Positions 1 to 6,023 of a DNA stretch of 6,023 nucleotides are shown here, piece by piece. The DNA comes from JAQBDA01 sp041301185 (GTDB lineage: Bacteria; Chloroflexota; Anaerolineae; Anaerolineales; UBA4823): contig JBFYSV010000123.1 of NCBI GenBank assembly GCA_041301185.1, positions 1 to 6,023 on the forward strand. The letters are read 5' to 3'. The translations under genes were made by a program, and so were the position numbers. How positions within the stretch are numbered: the stretch's first letter is position 1; each line of letters starts with the position of its first letter. The notes under the pieces are model-generated. The model was not told where the DNA came from. It ran no database searches and saw nothing but the letters and a program-made list of their open reading frames with translations.

Positions 1-321
1 GGCGAAGTATTCGATGTAGCAGTTGATCTCCGCCGCACTTCGCCCGCTTTTGGCCAATGGGAAGGAATTCGTCTTTCCGCCGAGAACAAGCTGCAGCTGT
101 GGGTCCCGCCAGGGTTTGCCCACGGCTTCTACGTGCTCAGCGAGTGGGCTGAAGTGATCTACAAAACCACTGATTATTATGCCCCCCAATGGGAGCGCAC
201 TTTGTTATGGAACGATCCTGCTCTCAATATCGCCTGGCCTCTATCCGATAATTCCCCTATGCTCATCTCGCCCAAAGATGCGCTGGGAAAGCCCTTGAGT
301 GAGGCAGAGACTTACTCATAG
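1..321 (+). CDS. rmlC: dTDP-4-dehydrorhamnose 3,5-epimerase, 3' part (5' end outside window)
   Basis: This is the C-terminal 106 residues of RmlC, the cupin-fold enzyme that epimerises C3 and C5 of dTDP-4-keto-6-deoxyglucose, the third step to dTDP-L-rhamnose. Frame 1 is open from the first base to a TAG at 319-321. Visible family motifs, numbered within the fragment, are GEVFDVAVDLRR (1-12), the WVPPGFAHGF strand with its active-site-region His (34-43), YKTTDYYAP (54-62), which holds the conserved active-site Tyr region, and WNDP. Full-length RmlC is about 180-190 residues, so roughly 75-80 N-terminal residues, including the catalytic His of the GLHxQ motif, lie upstream of the window. Nothing suggests the gene is broken; it is cut by the window edge. 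A GTG at 133 could be mistaken for a start, but it lies inside the cupin core. rmlB follows after 13 bases. Confidence 0.95.
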   Translation, partial: GEVFDVAVDLRRTSPAFGQWEGIRLSAENKLQLWVPPGFAHGFYVLSEWAEVIYKTTDYYAPQWERTLLWNDPALNIAWPLSDNSPMLISPKDALGKPLSEAETYS

Positions 322-329
322 GAATGGAG
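321..329 (+). promoter_or_regulatory. Ribosome binding site of rmlB
   Basis: The purine-rich GGAATGGAG begins on the last base of the rmlC stop codon and ends 5 bases before the ATG at 335. It decides the rmlB start: an in-frame ATG at 299 lies inside rmlC and would add 12 residues ahead of the conserved beta-strand and glycine-rich loop that open every RmlB. Confidence 0.7.
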
Positions 330-334
330 TTAAT

Positions 335-1420
335 ATGCAATCTGTTTTAGTGACTGGGGGAGCAGGTTTCATCGGCTCCAATTTTGTCCGCTACTTGCTG
401 GGCGTTGAACCGGATGTACAGGTTATCAACCTGGACGTTCTCACTTACGCTGGCAGCCTGGAGAATCTGAAAGATCTGCCTAATCCAGAGCAGCACATCT
501 TCGTGAAGGGCGATATCTGTGACCGCCCTCTGATCGATGAGCTACTCCGATGCTACCAGATCAGCACCGTGGTGCATTTCGCTGCCGAAACACACGTCGA
601 CCGCTCGATAACCGCGCCCGACCAATTCATCCAATCGAATATCGTTGGCACTTTCACCTTGCTGGAAGCTGTGCGCCAGTACTGGTTGGGAGAAAAAGTC
701 TTCCCTCACCAGGCGGTCCGCTTCCATCATGTGTCCACGGATGAGGTCTACGGAACCCTGGCTCCGGACGATCCTCCCTTCCAGGAGACAACCCCCTATG
801 CTCCGAACTCGCCGTATGCTGCCTCCAAAGCAGCCAGCGATCACCTGGTGAGAGCCTACCATATCACTTACGACCTGCCGGTCACCATCACCAATTGCTC
901 CAATAACTACGGTCCCTACCAGTTCCCAGAAAAGCTCATCCCATTGATGATCTTAAACGCCCTGGATAGCCGCCCCCTGCCGATTTACGGCGATGGGCAA
1001 CAGATCAGGGACTGGTTATTCGTTGAAGACCATTGCGAAGCGATCTGGATGGTTATCCGCCAGGGTACCCCGGGTGAGACGTATAACGTCGGCGGTAATA
1101 ACCAGCCGCCCAACCTGACCGTAGTCCACACGCTGTGCGACATCCTGGATGAGCTCCAACCAGATTCACCCAATGTACCCCATACCTCATTGATCCAGCA
1201 TGTCCCCGACCGCCCCGGTCACGACCGGCGCTACGACATCGATATCGGCAAAGTTCACCATCAGCTCGGATGGCAGCCTCGCCAGACGTTAACCACCGGG
1301 CTGCTAAAGACTGTCCAATGGTATCTGGACCATCCAGAATGGATCGATGCCATCCGCAAGCAGCAGTCCTACCAGGGCTGGCTGGAACAAAACTATCAAA
1401 AAAGGGGAGAACAGGCATGA
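335..1420 (+). CDS. rmlB: dTDP-glucose 4,6-dehydratase
   Basis: RmlB is a cytoplasmic, NAD-dependent extended short-chain dehydrogenase/reductase. It converts dTDP-D-glucose to dTDP-4-keto-6-deoxy-D-glucose, the second step of dTDP-rhamnose synthesis. From the ATG at 335 the protein is 361 residues, the usual length for the family. Seen in the sequence are the Rossmann loop TGGAGFIG (7-14), the HFAAETHVDRS segment (81-91), the STDEVYG motif with the Thr-Asp-Glu catalytic set (135-137), and the YxxxK pair (Tyr161, Lys165) in YAASK. YGPYQFPEKLIP follows and is typical of RmlB rather than other sugar epimerases or dehydratases. No key residue is missing. The stop codon overlaps the start of rmlA as ATGA, so the two are probably translationally coupled. 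Confidence 0.97.
   Translation: MQSVLVTGGAGFIGSNFVRYLLGVEPDVQVINLDVLTYAGSLENLKDLPNPEQHIFVKGDICDRPLIDELLRCYQISTVVHFAAETHVDRSITAPDQFIQSNIVGTFTLLEAVRQYWLGEKVFPHQAVRFHHVSTDEVYGTLAPDDPPFQETTPYAPNSPYAASKAASDHLVRAYHITYDLPVTITNCSNNYGPYQFPEKLIPLMILNALDSRPLPIYGDGQQIRDWLFVEDHCEAIWMVIRQGTPGETYNVGGNNQPPNLTVVHTLCDILDELQPDSPNVPHTSLIQHVPDRPGHDRRYDIDIGKVHHQLGWQPRQTLTTGLLKTVQWYLDHPEWIDAIRKQQSYQGWLEQNYQKRGEQA
1404..1409 (+). promoter_or_regulatory. Ribosome binding site of rmlA
   Basis: GGGGAG sits within the last codons of rmlB, 7 bases before the ATG at 1417. It supports this start over the in-frame ATG at 1270, which would prepend 49 residues encoded entirely inside rmlB and unrelated to the family. Confidence 0.7.
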
Positions 1421-2304
1421 AAGGAATCATATTAGCTGGCGGGCGCGGCACCCGCCTGTTTCCACTCACCACTGCTATCAGCAAGCAATTGCTGCCGGTC
1501 TACGACAAGCCCATGGTATACTACCCGCTCTCGATCTTAATGCTGGCTGGCATTCGAGAGATCATGGTAATCAGCACACCCGAAGCCTTGCCGGCTTTTC
1601 GCACCTTGCTCGGCGATGGCGCCCAGTGGGGGTTGCAGTTCACCTATGTTGAGCAAGAGCAACCCCGCGGCCTTGCCGAAGCTTTTCTGCTCAAGCCTGA
1701 TTTTCTGGCAGACCAGCCTGTCTGCCTGATCCTGGGTGACAATATTTTCTACGGCACCAGCCTGCCCGAAAAAATGCGCAATGCCGCCTCCCTGCAAGAA
1801 GGTGCTCTAATTTTTGCCTATCCCGTGCGCGATCCGCAACGATACGGTGTTGTCGAGTTCAACCAGCAAGGGCGTGCGATCAGTATTGAAGAAAAGCCCA
1901 CCCATCCGCGCTCCCATTACGCCGTCCCCGGGATATATTTTTACGACCACCAGGTTTTCTCACTGGCTTCCAACCTGAAGCCGTCCCCCCGGGGTGAGCT
2001 CGAGATAACCGATCTCAACCAGCTCTATCTGGAGCAGGGCAGCCTGCAGGTCGATGCGTTAGGGCGCGGCACAGCCTGGCTGGACGCCGGCACCCACGAA
2101 TCGCTGTTGCAGGCCGCTAATTTTGTGATGGCGGTAGAAGAGCGGCAGGGCATGATGATCTCTTGCCCCGAGGAGATCGCTTTCCGCATGGGTTATATCG
2201 GTCTAGATGACCTGCGCAGCCTGGCTAAGGCTATGGACAACAACGAGTACGGTAAATACTTGCTGCGCCTGGCAGAAGAGGATATCCGCTATCACAACCT
2301 CTGA
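1417..2304 (+). CDS. rmlA: glucose-1-phosphate thymidylyltransferase
   Basis: RmlA makes dTDP-glucose and pyrophosphate from dTTP and glucose-1-phosphate, the committed step to dTDP-L-rhamnose. In the family it is feedback-inhibited by dTDP-rhamnose. The 295-residue length matches the short RmlA class of about 290 residues. The N-terminal nucleotidyltransferase signature GGRGTRLFP (8-16) is followed by Lys23 and PVYDKPM (27-33). Other motifs are QPRGLAEAF (82-90), LGDNIFYG (106-113) with the metal-binding Asp108, EEKP (158-161), RGELEITD (192-199) and WLDAGT (221-226) with the second metal-binding Asp223. All expected catalytic residues are present. The gene overlaps the rmlB stop by 4 bases and ends 7 bases before rmlD. 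The other candidate, a UTP-using GalU-type enzyme, fits less well because of the PVYDKPM and RGELEITD motifs. Confidence 0.97.
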   Translation: MKGIILAGGRGTRLFPLTTAISKQLLPVYDKPMVYYPLSILMLAGIREIMVISTPEALPAFRTLLGDGAQWGLQFTYVEQEQPRGLAEAFLLKPDFLADQPVCLILGDNIFYGTSLPEKMRNAASLQEGALIFAYPVRDPQRYGVVEFNQQGRAISIEEKPTHPRSHYAVPGIYFYDHQVFSLASNLKPSPRGELEITDLNQLYLEQGSLQVDALGRGTAWLDAGTHESLLQAANFVMAVEERQGMMISCPEEIAFRMGYIGLDDLRSLAKAMDNNEYGKYLLRLAEEDIRYHNL

Positions 2305-2311
2305 CAACCGT

Positions 2312-3199
2312 ATGATGCGTGTCCTGCTATTGGGTAAATTGGGTCAGCTTGGCTGGGAGCTACACCGCAGCCTCTCGCCGCTGGGAGAATTAATCGCCGT
2401 GGATTACCCGGAAATCGACCTGTCCCAGCCCGAGCAGATCCTCCAGCTGGTGCGCCGGGTGCAGCCCGCGGTGATCGTCAACGCCACTGCCTACACGGCA
2501 GTTGACCGGGCCGAAAGCGAGCCGCAGGCTGCCATGGATATCAACGCCCGCGCTCCTGGGATTCTGGCAGAGGAAGCCCGCACTCTGGGAGCTGGTCTGG
2601 TGCATTTTTCCACAGATTACGTCTTCGATGGCGCTACGGATCACCCGTATATTGAGGCTGACCATCCCATCCCCCTGGGGGTGTACGGTCAAAGCAAGCT
2701 GGAAGGCGAGCGTGCCATTCAGGCATGCGGAGGGGCATACCTGATCCTGCGTACCAGCTGGGTGTACAGCCTGCGCCGGGATAGCTTTGTCACCAAAGTC
2801 CTCAGCTGGGCACGCAGGCAAGAAACATTAAAGGTGGTAAGCGACCAGGTTGGCAACCCCACCTGGTCGCGCCAGCTGGCAGAGATTACCGCCCAGCTGC
2901 TGGCTGAGTCTATCGGGAATTCGGCTGGCTGGCTGGCAGAGCGGGCTGGACTGTACCACCTGGCTGGCAGCGGGTACGCCAGCCGGCTGGAGTGGGCGGA
3001 GGCTATTCTGCGCCTTGATCCTCGGCGAGAGGAGCAGGTCGCCCGGCAGGTATTACCTGCCCTTACGGCAGACTTTCCCACCCCTGCACGGCGTCCCCTA
3101 TTTTCTGCCCTGAACTGTGATCACTTCACCAGTGTCTTTTCCCTGCGCCTCCCGACCTGGCAAGACGCCCTCGCCCTCGCTTTGGACGCAGACGTATGA
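2312..3199 (+). CDS. rmlD: dTDP-4-dehydrorhamnose reductase
   Basis: RmlD is an NAD(P)H-dependent short-chain dehydrogenase/reductase that reduces dTDP-4-keto-L-rhamnose to dTDP-L-rhamnose, the last step of the pathway. The protein is 295 residues, normal for the family. Visible motifs are the cofactor loop GKLGQLG (8-14), which is the GxxGQLG form characteristic of RmlD, then VNATAYTAVDRAE (56-68), FSTDYVFDG (99-107) and the catalytic pair Tyr125 and Lys129 in YGQSK. TSWVYS follows. The start is either of two adjacent ATGs (2312 or 2315). No clear Shine-Dalgarno sequence precedes them, so translation probably depends on ribosomes finishing rmlA 7 bases upstream. The same frame stays open further 5', but only inside rmlA and without family similarity. 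The TGA stop overlaps the ATG of the following glycosyltransferase. Confidence 0.95.
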   Translation: MMRVLLLGKLGQLGWELHRSLSPLGELIAVDYPEIDLSQPEQILQLVRRVQPAVIVNATAYTAVDRAESEPQAAMDINARAPGILAEEARTLGAGLVHFSTDYVFDGATDHPYIEADHPIPLGVYGQSKLEGERAIQACGGAYLILRTSWVYSLRRDSFVTKVLSWARRQETLKVVSDQVGNPTWSRQLAEITAQLLAESIGNSAGWLAERAGLYHLAGSGYASRLEWAEAILRLDPRREEQVARQVLPALTADFPTPARRPLFSALNCDHFTSVFSLRLPTWQDALALALDADV

Positions 3200-5877
3200 A
3201 CGATACACCTCCCACAGAGAAACGCGTGGCAGGTTATTCGCTCCACGCATGGCAGCACACCTCCCCAGCCACGCGCCTGGTCGCTCCCTGGCAGCAAGCC
3301 GGGATCACCTTGTATCAATCGACCCGCTGGGATCAGGTCATCGCCGATGACGTTGCCCGCTGCGACCTGGTGCATATCCATCGCGACTTCCCCCGCCTGG
3401 CAAAATCCTTTCGCCAAGTTGTGGATCAGGCTCGCCAGCTTGGCAAACCGGTTTTGTACGATCTGGATGACCTGCTCCTGGATCTCCCGGACAATCACCC
3501 GGATCGCCAGTTTCATTACAAGAGCGATGCACTGTTTCCGGTTCTTCAGGCGATTGTCGAGGCAGACGCGGTCACCGTCAGCACGACCGCCCTACAGGAA
3601 GCCATTCGCCCTCTCAACCCGCTGACCTGGCTGCTGCCAACTTGCCTGGATGACCTCCTGTGGCCTCTGGAACCAGTCACTGCCCATGCCAATCTCACGC
3701 CCCTCGTACTCGGATGGATACATGACCATCACGTATTTTCCGATCCGGACGGGTTTGTAGACGCTCTGGCATCGTTTCTAAGGCAGCGCGGGGATAGCGT
3801 CTTGCTGCGCGTCTGGGGATGCCGCCCTCCGGAATCCCTGCTTGCTCTGCCCAACCTGGACTGGCGGGCAGATCTTCCGCTGGACTATTCTGGCTATGCC
3901 GCTCTCGTCTCCAACCAGAGGTGCGATGTGTATGTCATACCGCACCCAGACCAGCATGCTTACCTCCGCAGCCAAAGCCCATTAAGGTTTTTTGAGCTCA
4001 GCGCTTGCGGGATGCCGGGCATCTATAGCCAGACCGAACCGTACCAAGAGGTTATTGAGCACAGGCGAAACGGCTGGCTGGCATCAAGCCGGGATGAGTG
4101 GCTCACAGGTTTGAATGCTCTGGCAGATTCGGCTGAATTGCGCGACCAGATTGCCCGGGCAGCCCAAAAAACCGTCTCTCAAAACTGGCTGCTATCCAGG
4201 AACGCCTCCCGCTGGCTGGAAGCCTTTAACCAGGCAGGCGAGGCTGCTGAAGCGCATACCGCCAATTTGCCAGTCGCACACCAGGTAGCCCACCTTGCCG
4301 GGCAGGTTCGCTCCTGGCATCGCGACCTGGAAAAACAGATTTCTGACCGTGACTGGGAAGTGCGCGCCCTGAATGTCATGCTAAAACGCAAAGAGCGCGA
4401 ATCCAGCGAGTACATTGAACAGCTTGGCGTCCAACTGGAAGAGTTTTGGCGCAACCCTGCCTGGCGCATCCTAAACAAAGCCCAGCAACTGGCAAAGCGG
4501 GTCAGCGCCCCTACCAGGCGAGCCAGCACCGCGCCTGCCCAACCGGAAAGCCCTGCCCCACCAGCCGCTGCCCAATCCTTGGAGCAGGCGGGCTTACCAC
4601 CTGTCGCTGATTTATCCATCTTGCTCCCGGGTCTGCCGCCTGCCAGGGCGTATGATGTACTCTTTTTCTCTCGATCAGGCTGGCACGAGCTGCCGGAGAG
4701 CCTGCGAGAGCTCCTCGATCAGTTCACCCAACCAGGCTCGCGGCTGTTCTTCATCTCGCCAGTCTCAACAATAGCGAATCCGGTCATCAAGCCGCTCCAA
4801 GAGCAGATTTTCTCGATCGATTTGCCTGCACAAAACAGCCAGGCAGGTAACCCAGCAGATGTAGAGACTCAGATAATATTTTTTAATCAGCTGCGCCTGC
4901 ACGCCGGCATCCACTCAGCCGTATGCTGGATCGATGGTCCGGCGCATACCGCTCTCCCATTCATCTTACGCAACAGCTTCGGCTGGAAGATCATAAGCAG
5001 CCTGCAACAGAATGATGGAATCCCCAATCAACGCTGTGATCTGCATATCGATCTCCCCCTGGCGCTCGAGCACACCTCCGAACTCCAGGCTGCGGTTCAA
5101 GATCTATTTCCCAAAGCCAGCCTCATTATTCTGACCTATAACAACCTGGACTATACCCGCCAGTGCCTGGAGAGCATTTTCAGCAAAACCATCTATCCCA
5201 ATTATGAAATCGTCGTCGTGGATAACGCATCCACCGATGGCACCTCTGATTACCTGCAGACAGTAGCTGCCTCACACTCGAATGTGCGCCTGGTATTAAA
5301 CAAGGAAAACCGCGGCTTTGCTGCCGGTAACAACCAGGGAGTTGCCGCTTCCAGCGGCGAGTATATCGCTTACCTGAATAATGACATCATTGTAACCCCC
5401 GGCTGGCTGTCTGGTCTGATCGCCCACCTGAGCGATCCTTCGATCGGGGCTGTGGGACCCGTGACCAATTACGCCGGTAACGAGAGCCGGATCGCTGTGG
5501 ATTATCACCAAATCTCCGATCTGGACGAGTTCGCCCACCGCTACACCCAGGCTCATGCCGGGCAGTCGTTTGAAATCCGCATGCTGGCGCTGTTTTGTAT
5601 GCTCGTCCACCGGACAGTAATCGATTCAGTTGGTCCATTGGACGAGCAATTTGGCGTCGGCATGTACGAAGACGATGACTTCTCTTTGCGCATTCGCCAA
5701 AAGGGATACCGCATCCTGTGTGCTGAGGATGTCTACATCCACCACTGGGGCAGCGCGGCTTTTTCCCAGCTTGCTCAAGAGCGTTTCAATCGCTTGCATC
5801 TCGAGAACCGGGGTAAGTTCGAGAGCAAGTGGGGCACGCTCTGGCAACCCCCCCGCTGGCGCATGGACGAGGCTTAG
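3196..5877 (+). CDS. composite glycosyltransferase: GT4-like domain, coiled coil, degenerate GT-B-like region, GT2 domain
   Basis: A predicted 893-residue protein probably transfers sugars during assembly of a rhamnose-containing surface glycan. Residues about 10-345 form a GT-B transferase of the GT4-like kind: VLYDLDD (86-92) closes the N-terminal half, and SPLRFFELSACG (261-272) with Glu267, then EVIEHRRNGWL, mark the donor-binding half. Residues about 370-416 are charged and heptad-like, predicted coiled coil, followed by NPAWRIL (420-426) and a Pro/Ala-rich linker (437-464). Residues 486-608 resemble a GT-B N-terminal half that has lost its usual motifs. From about 640 comes a GT-A, family GT2 domain: SLIILTYNN, VDNASTDGT (ending at 683), LNNDI with Asp730 as the metal-site Asp, EDDDF (825-829, likely catalytic base) and HHWGS (849-853). 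No signal peptide or membrane helix is apparent. The start overlaps the rmlD stop, so rhamnose is a likely donor by context; neither domain's specificity can be read from sequence alone. Confidence 0.9.
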   Translation: MNDTPPTEKRVAGYSLHAWQHTSPATRLVAPWQQAGITLYQSTRWDQVIADDVARCDLVHIHRDFPRLAKSFRQVVDQARQLGKPVLYDLDDLLLDLPDNHPDRQFHYKSDALFPVLQAIVEADAVTVSTTALQEAIRPLNPLTWLLPTCLDDLLWPLEPVTAHANLTPLVLGWIHDHHVFSDPDGFVDALASFLRQRGDSVLLRVWGCRPPESLLALPNLDWRADLPLDYSGYAALVSNQRCDVYVIPHPDQHAYLRSQSPLRFFELSACGMPGIYSQTEPYQEVIEHRRNGWLASSRDEWLTGLNALADSAELRDQIARAAQKTVSQNWLLSRNASRWLEAFNQAGEAAEAHTANLPVAHQVAHLAGQVRSWHRDLEKQISDRDWEVRALNVMLKRKERESSEYIEQLGVQLEEFWRNPAWRILNKAQQLAKRVSAPTRRASTAPAQPESPAPPAAAQSLEQAGLPPVADLSILLPGLPPARAYDVLFFSRSGWHELPESLRELLDQFTQPGSRLFFISPVSTIANPVIKPLQEQIFSIDLPAQNSQAGNPADVETQIIFFNQLRLHAGIHSAVCWIDGPAHTALPFILRNSFGWKIISSLQQNDGIPNQRCDLHIDLPLALEHTSELQAAVQDLFPKASLIILTYNNLDYTRQCLESIFSKTIYPNYEIVVVDNASTDGTSDYLQTVAASHSNVRLVLNKENRGFAAGNNQGVAASSGEYIAYLNNDIIVTPGWLSGLIAHLSDPSIGAVGPVTNYAGNESRIAVDYHQISDLDEFAHRYTQAHAGQSFEIRMLALFCMLVHRTVIDSVGPLDEQFGVGMYEDDDFSLRIRQKGYRILCAEDVYIHHWGSAAFSQLAQERFNRLHLENRGKFESKWGTLWQPPRWRMDEA

Positions 5878-5901
5878 CGCGAGCACAGGGCAAAGCCTTA
5901 A

Positions 5902-5923
5902 TTGAGACTTAACCCGATCTCAA
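5902..5923. repeat. short inverted repeat after the glycosyltransferase gene
   Basis: TTGAGA and TCTCAA are separated by 10 bases, 24 bases after the stop codon. The stem is only 6 bp, AT-rich and not followed by a run of T, so it is not a convincing intrinsic terminator. It could be a weak 3'-end structure or chance. No better terminator was seen between the stop codon and the window end. Confidence 0.25.
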
Positions 5924-5926
5924 GTC

Positions 5927-5943
5927 ATTGTTAACGCCACAAT
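5927..5943. promoter_or_regulatory. possible operator: ATTGT-N7-ACAAT dyad
   Basis: Two perfect 5-base arms flank a 7-base centre, giving a 17-bp dyad. It sits just upstream of a TATAAT hexamer, where a repressor or activator would bind. The spacing is typical of helix-turn-helix dimers. The arms are short and AT-rich, so chance is a real alternative. Confidence 0.25.
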
Positions 5944-5956
5944 CCCGCTATCTGAA

Positions 5957-5962
5957 TATAAT
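5957..5962 (+). promoter_or_regulatory. candidate sigma-70-type -10 element
   Basis: A perfect TATAAT lies 79 bases after the glycosyltransferase stop, preceded by TG two bases upstream (one base off the ideal extended -10 position). No good -35 is found at 16-18 bases: TTGTTA at 5928 is 23 bases away, which is too far. If active, it would start a transcript near 5969 reading out of the window, making the glycosyltransferase the last gene of its operon. No coding start is supported in the remaining 60 bases. Confidence 0.35.
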
Positions 5963-5969
5963 CCACCTG

Positions 5970-5985
5970 CCCGGAAAATATCGGG
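5970..5985 (+). other. small hairpin at predicted transcript start
   Basis: CCCG and CGGG pair around an 8-base A/T-rich loop. The hairpin would form the extreme 5' end of any RNA started by the TATAAT at 5957. The stem is only 4 bp, so it is weak evidence for a leader structure. Confidence 0.2.
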
Positions 5986-6023
5986 TGTCTGAGAATTACC
6001 GTGGTGGGGCGGTTCTGTGGGGG

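Noticed and set aside
1053..1484. Minus-strand open frame of 143 codons across the rmlB/rmlA junction
   Set aside because: It lies opposite two well-supported genes, crosses their junction and has a low-complexity Arg/Gly-rich translation with no recognisable domain. It is a shadow of codon bias.
2390..2821. Minus-strand open frame of 143 codons inside rmlD
   Set aside because: It is fully contained in a gene with all family motifs, and its translation shows no domain or start signal.
2923..2937. GGCT tetranucleotide run of 3.75 copies in rmlD, possible phase-variation tract
   Set aside because: It is too short for efficient slippage, sits inside a conserved enzyme and encodes ordinary AGWLA residues.
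4179..4619. Minus-strand open frame of 146 codons opposite the coil and linker of the glycosyltransferase
   Set aside because: The reverse complement of Ala/Pro/Arg-rich coding sequence often stays open by chance. The translation is rich in Ser, Ala and Arg with no motif.
5630..5905. + strand open frame overlapping the end of the glycosyltransferase and running past its stop
   Set aside because: It is in a different frame from strongly conserved GT2 sequence (EDDDF, HHWGS), and its translation shows no domain.
5902..5923. Intrinsic terminator for the operon
   Set aside because: The stem has only 6 weak base pairs, a 10-base loop and no T-run after it, so it is listed only as an inverted repeat.
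1..6023. Search for CRISPR repeats, insertion-sequence ends, tRNA genes, retrons, toxin-antitoxin or defence genes
   Set aside because: Nothing of these kinds could be supported by reading. Nearly all bases are accounted for by five polysaccharide-biosynthesis genes.

Overview
The window lies inside a bacterial surface-polysaccharide operon. It holds a complete dTDP-L-rhamnose supply set, except that the first gene is cut by the window edge, followed by one very large glycosyltransferase. All genes are on the + strand and tightly packed. The order is rmlC (3' part, 1-321), rmlB (335-1420), rmlA (1417-2304), rmlD (2312-3199), and a multidomain glycosyltransferase of 893 residues (3196-5877). 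The last 146 bases contain no supported gene, only weak regulatory-looking sequence.

The four Rml enzymes form one pathway. RmlA joins glucose-1-phosphate to dTTP, RmlB dehydrates dTDP-glucose, RmlC epimerises the 4-keto sugar, and RmlD reduces it to dTDP-L-rhamnose. The glycosyltransferase start codon overlaps the rmlD stop codon (ATGA). It is therefore probably made together with the sugar-donor enzymes, and rhamnose is the obvious guess for at least one of its donors. That guess rests on context; no residue seen here proves it.

The large protein is the least ordinary item. It reads as an N-terminal GT-B (GT4-like) transferase, a coiled coil, a Pro/Ala-rich linker, a region that looks like a worn-down GT-B N-terminal half, and a C-terminal GT-A (GT2) transferase with intact-looking motifs. 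I see no signal peptide or membrane helix, so it is probably a cytoplasmic or membrane-peripheral enzyme.

The organism cannot be fixed from this window. The DNA is moderately GC-rich with ordinary bacterial start signals. The style of the large glycosyltransferase (DLDD motif, EDDDF motif, HHWGS and KWG near the C-terminus) recalls proteins I associate with Chloroflexota (Anaerolineae) and other environmental bacteria; this is a low-confidence impression. I found no mobile element, CRISPR array, tRNA, rRNA or convincing new system. The region is best described as a conventional rhamnose operon with an interesting composite glycosyltransferase.
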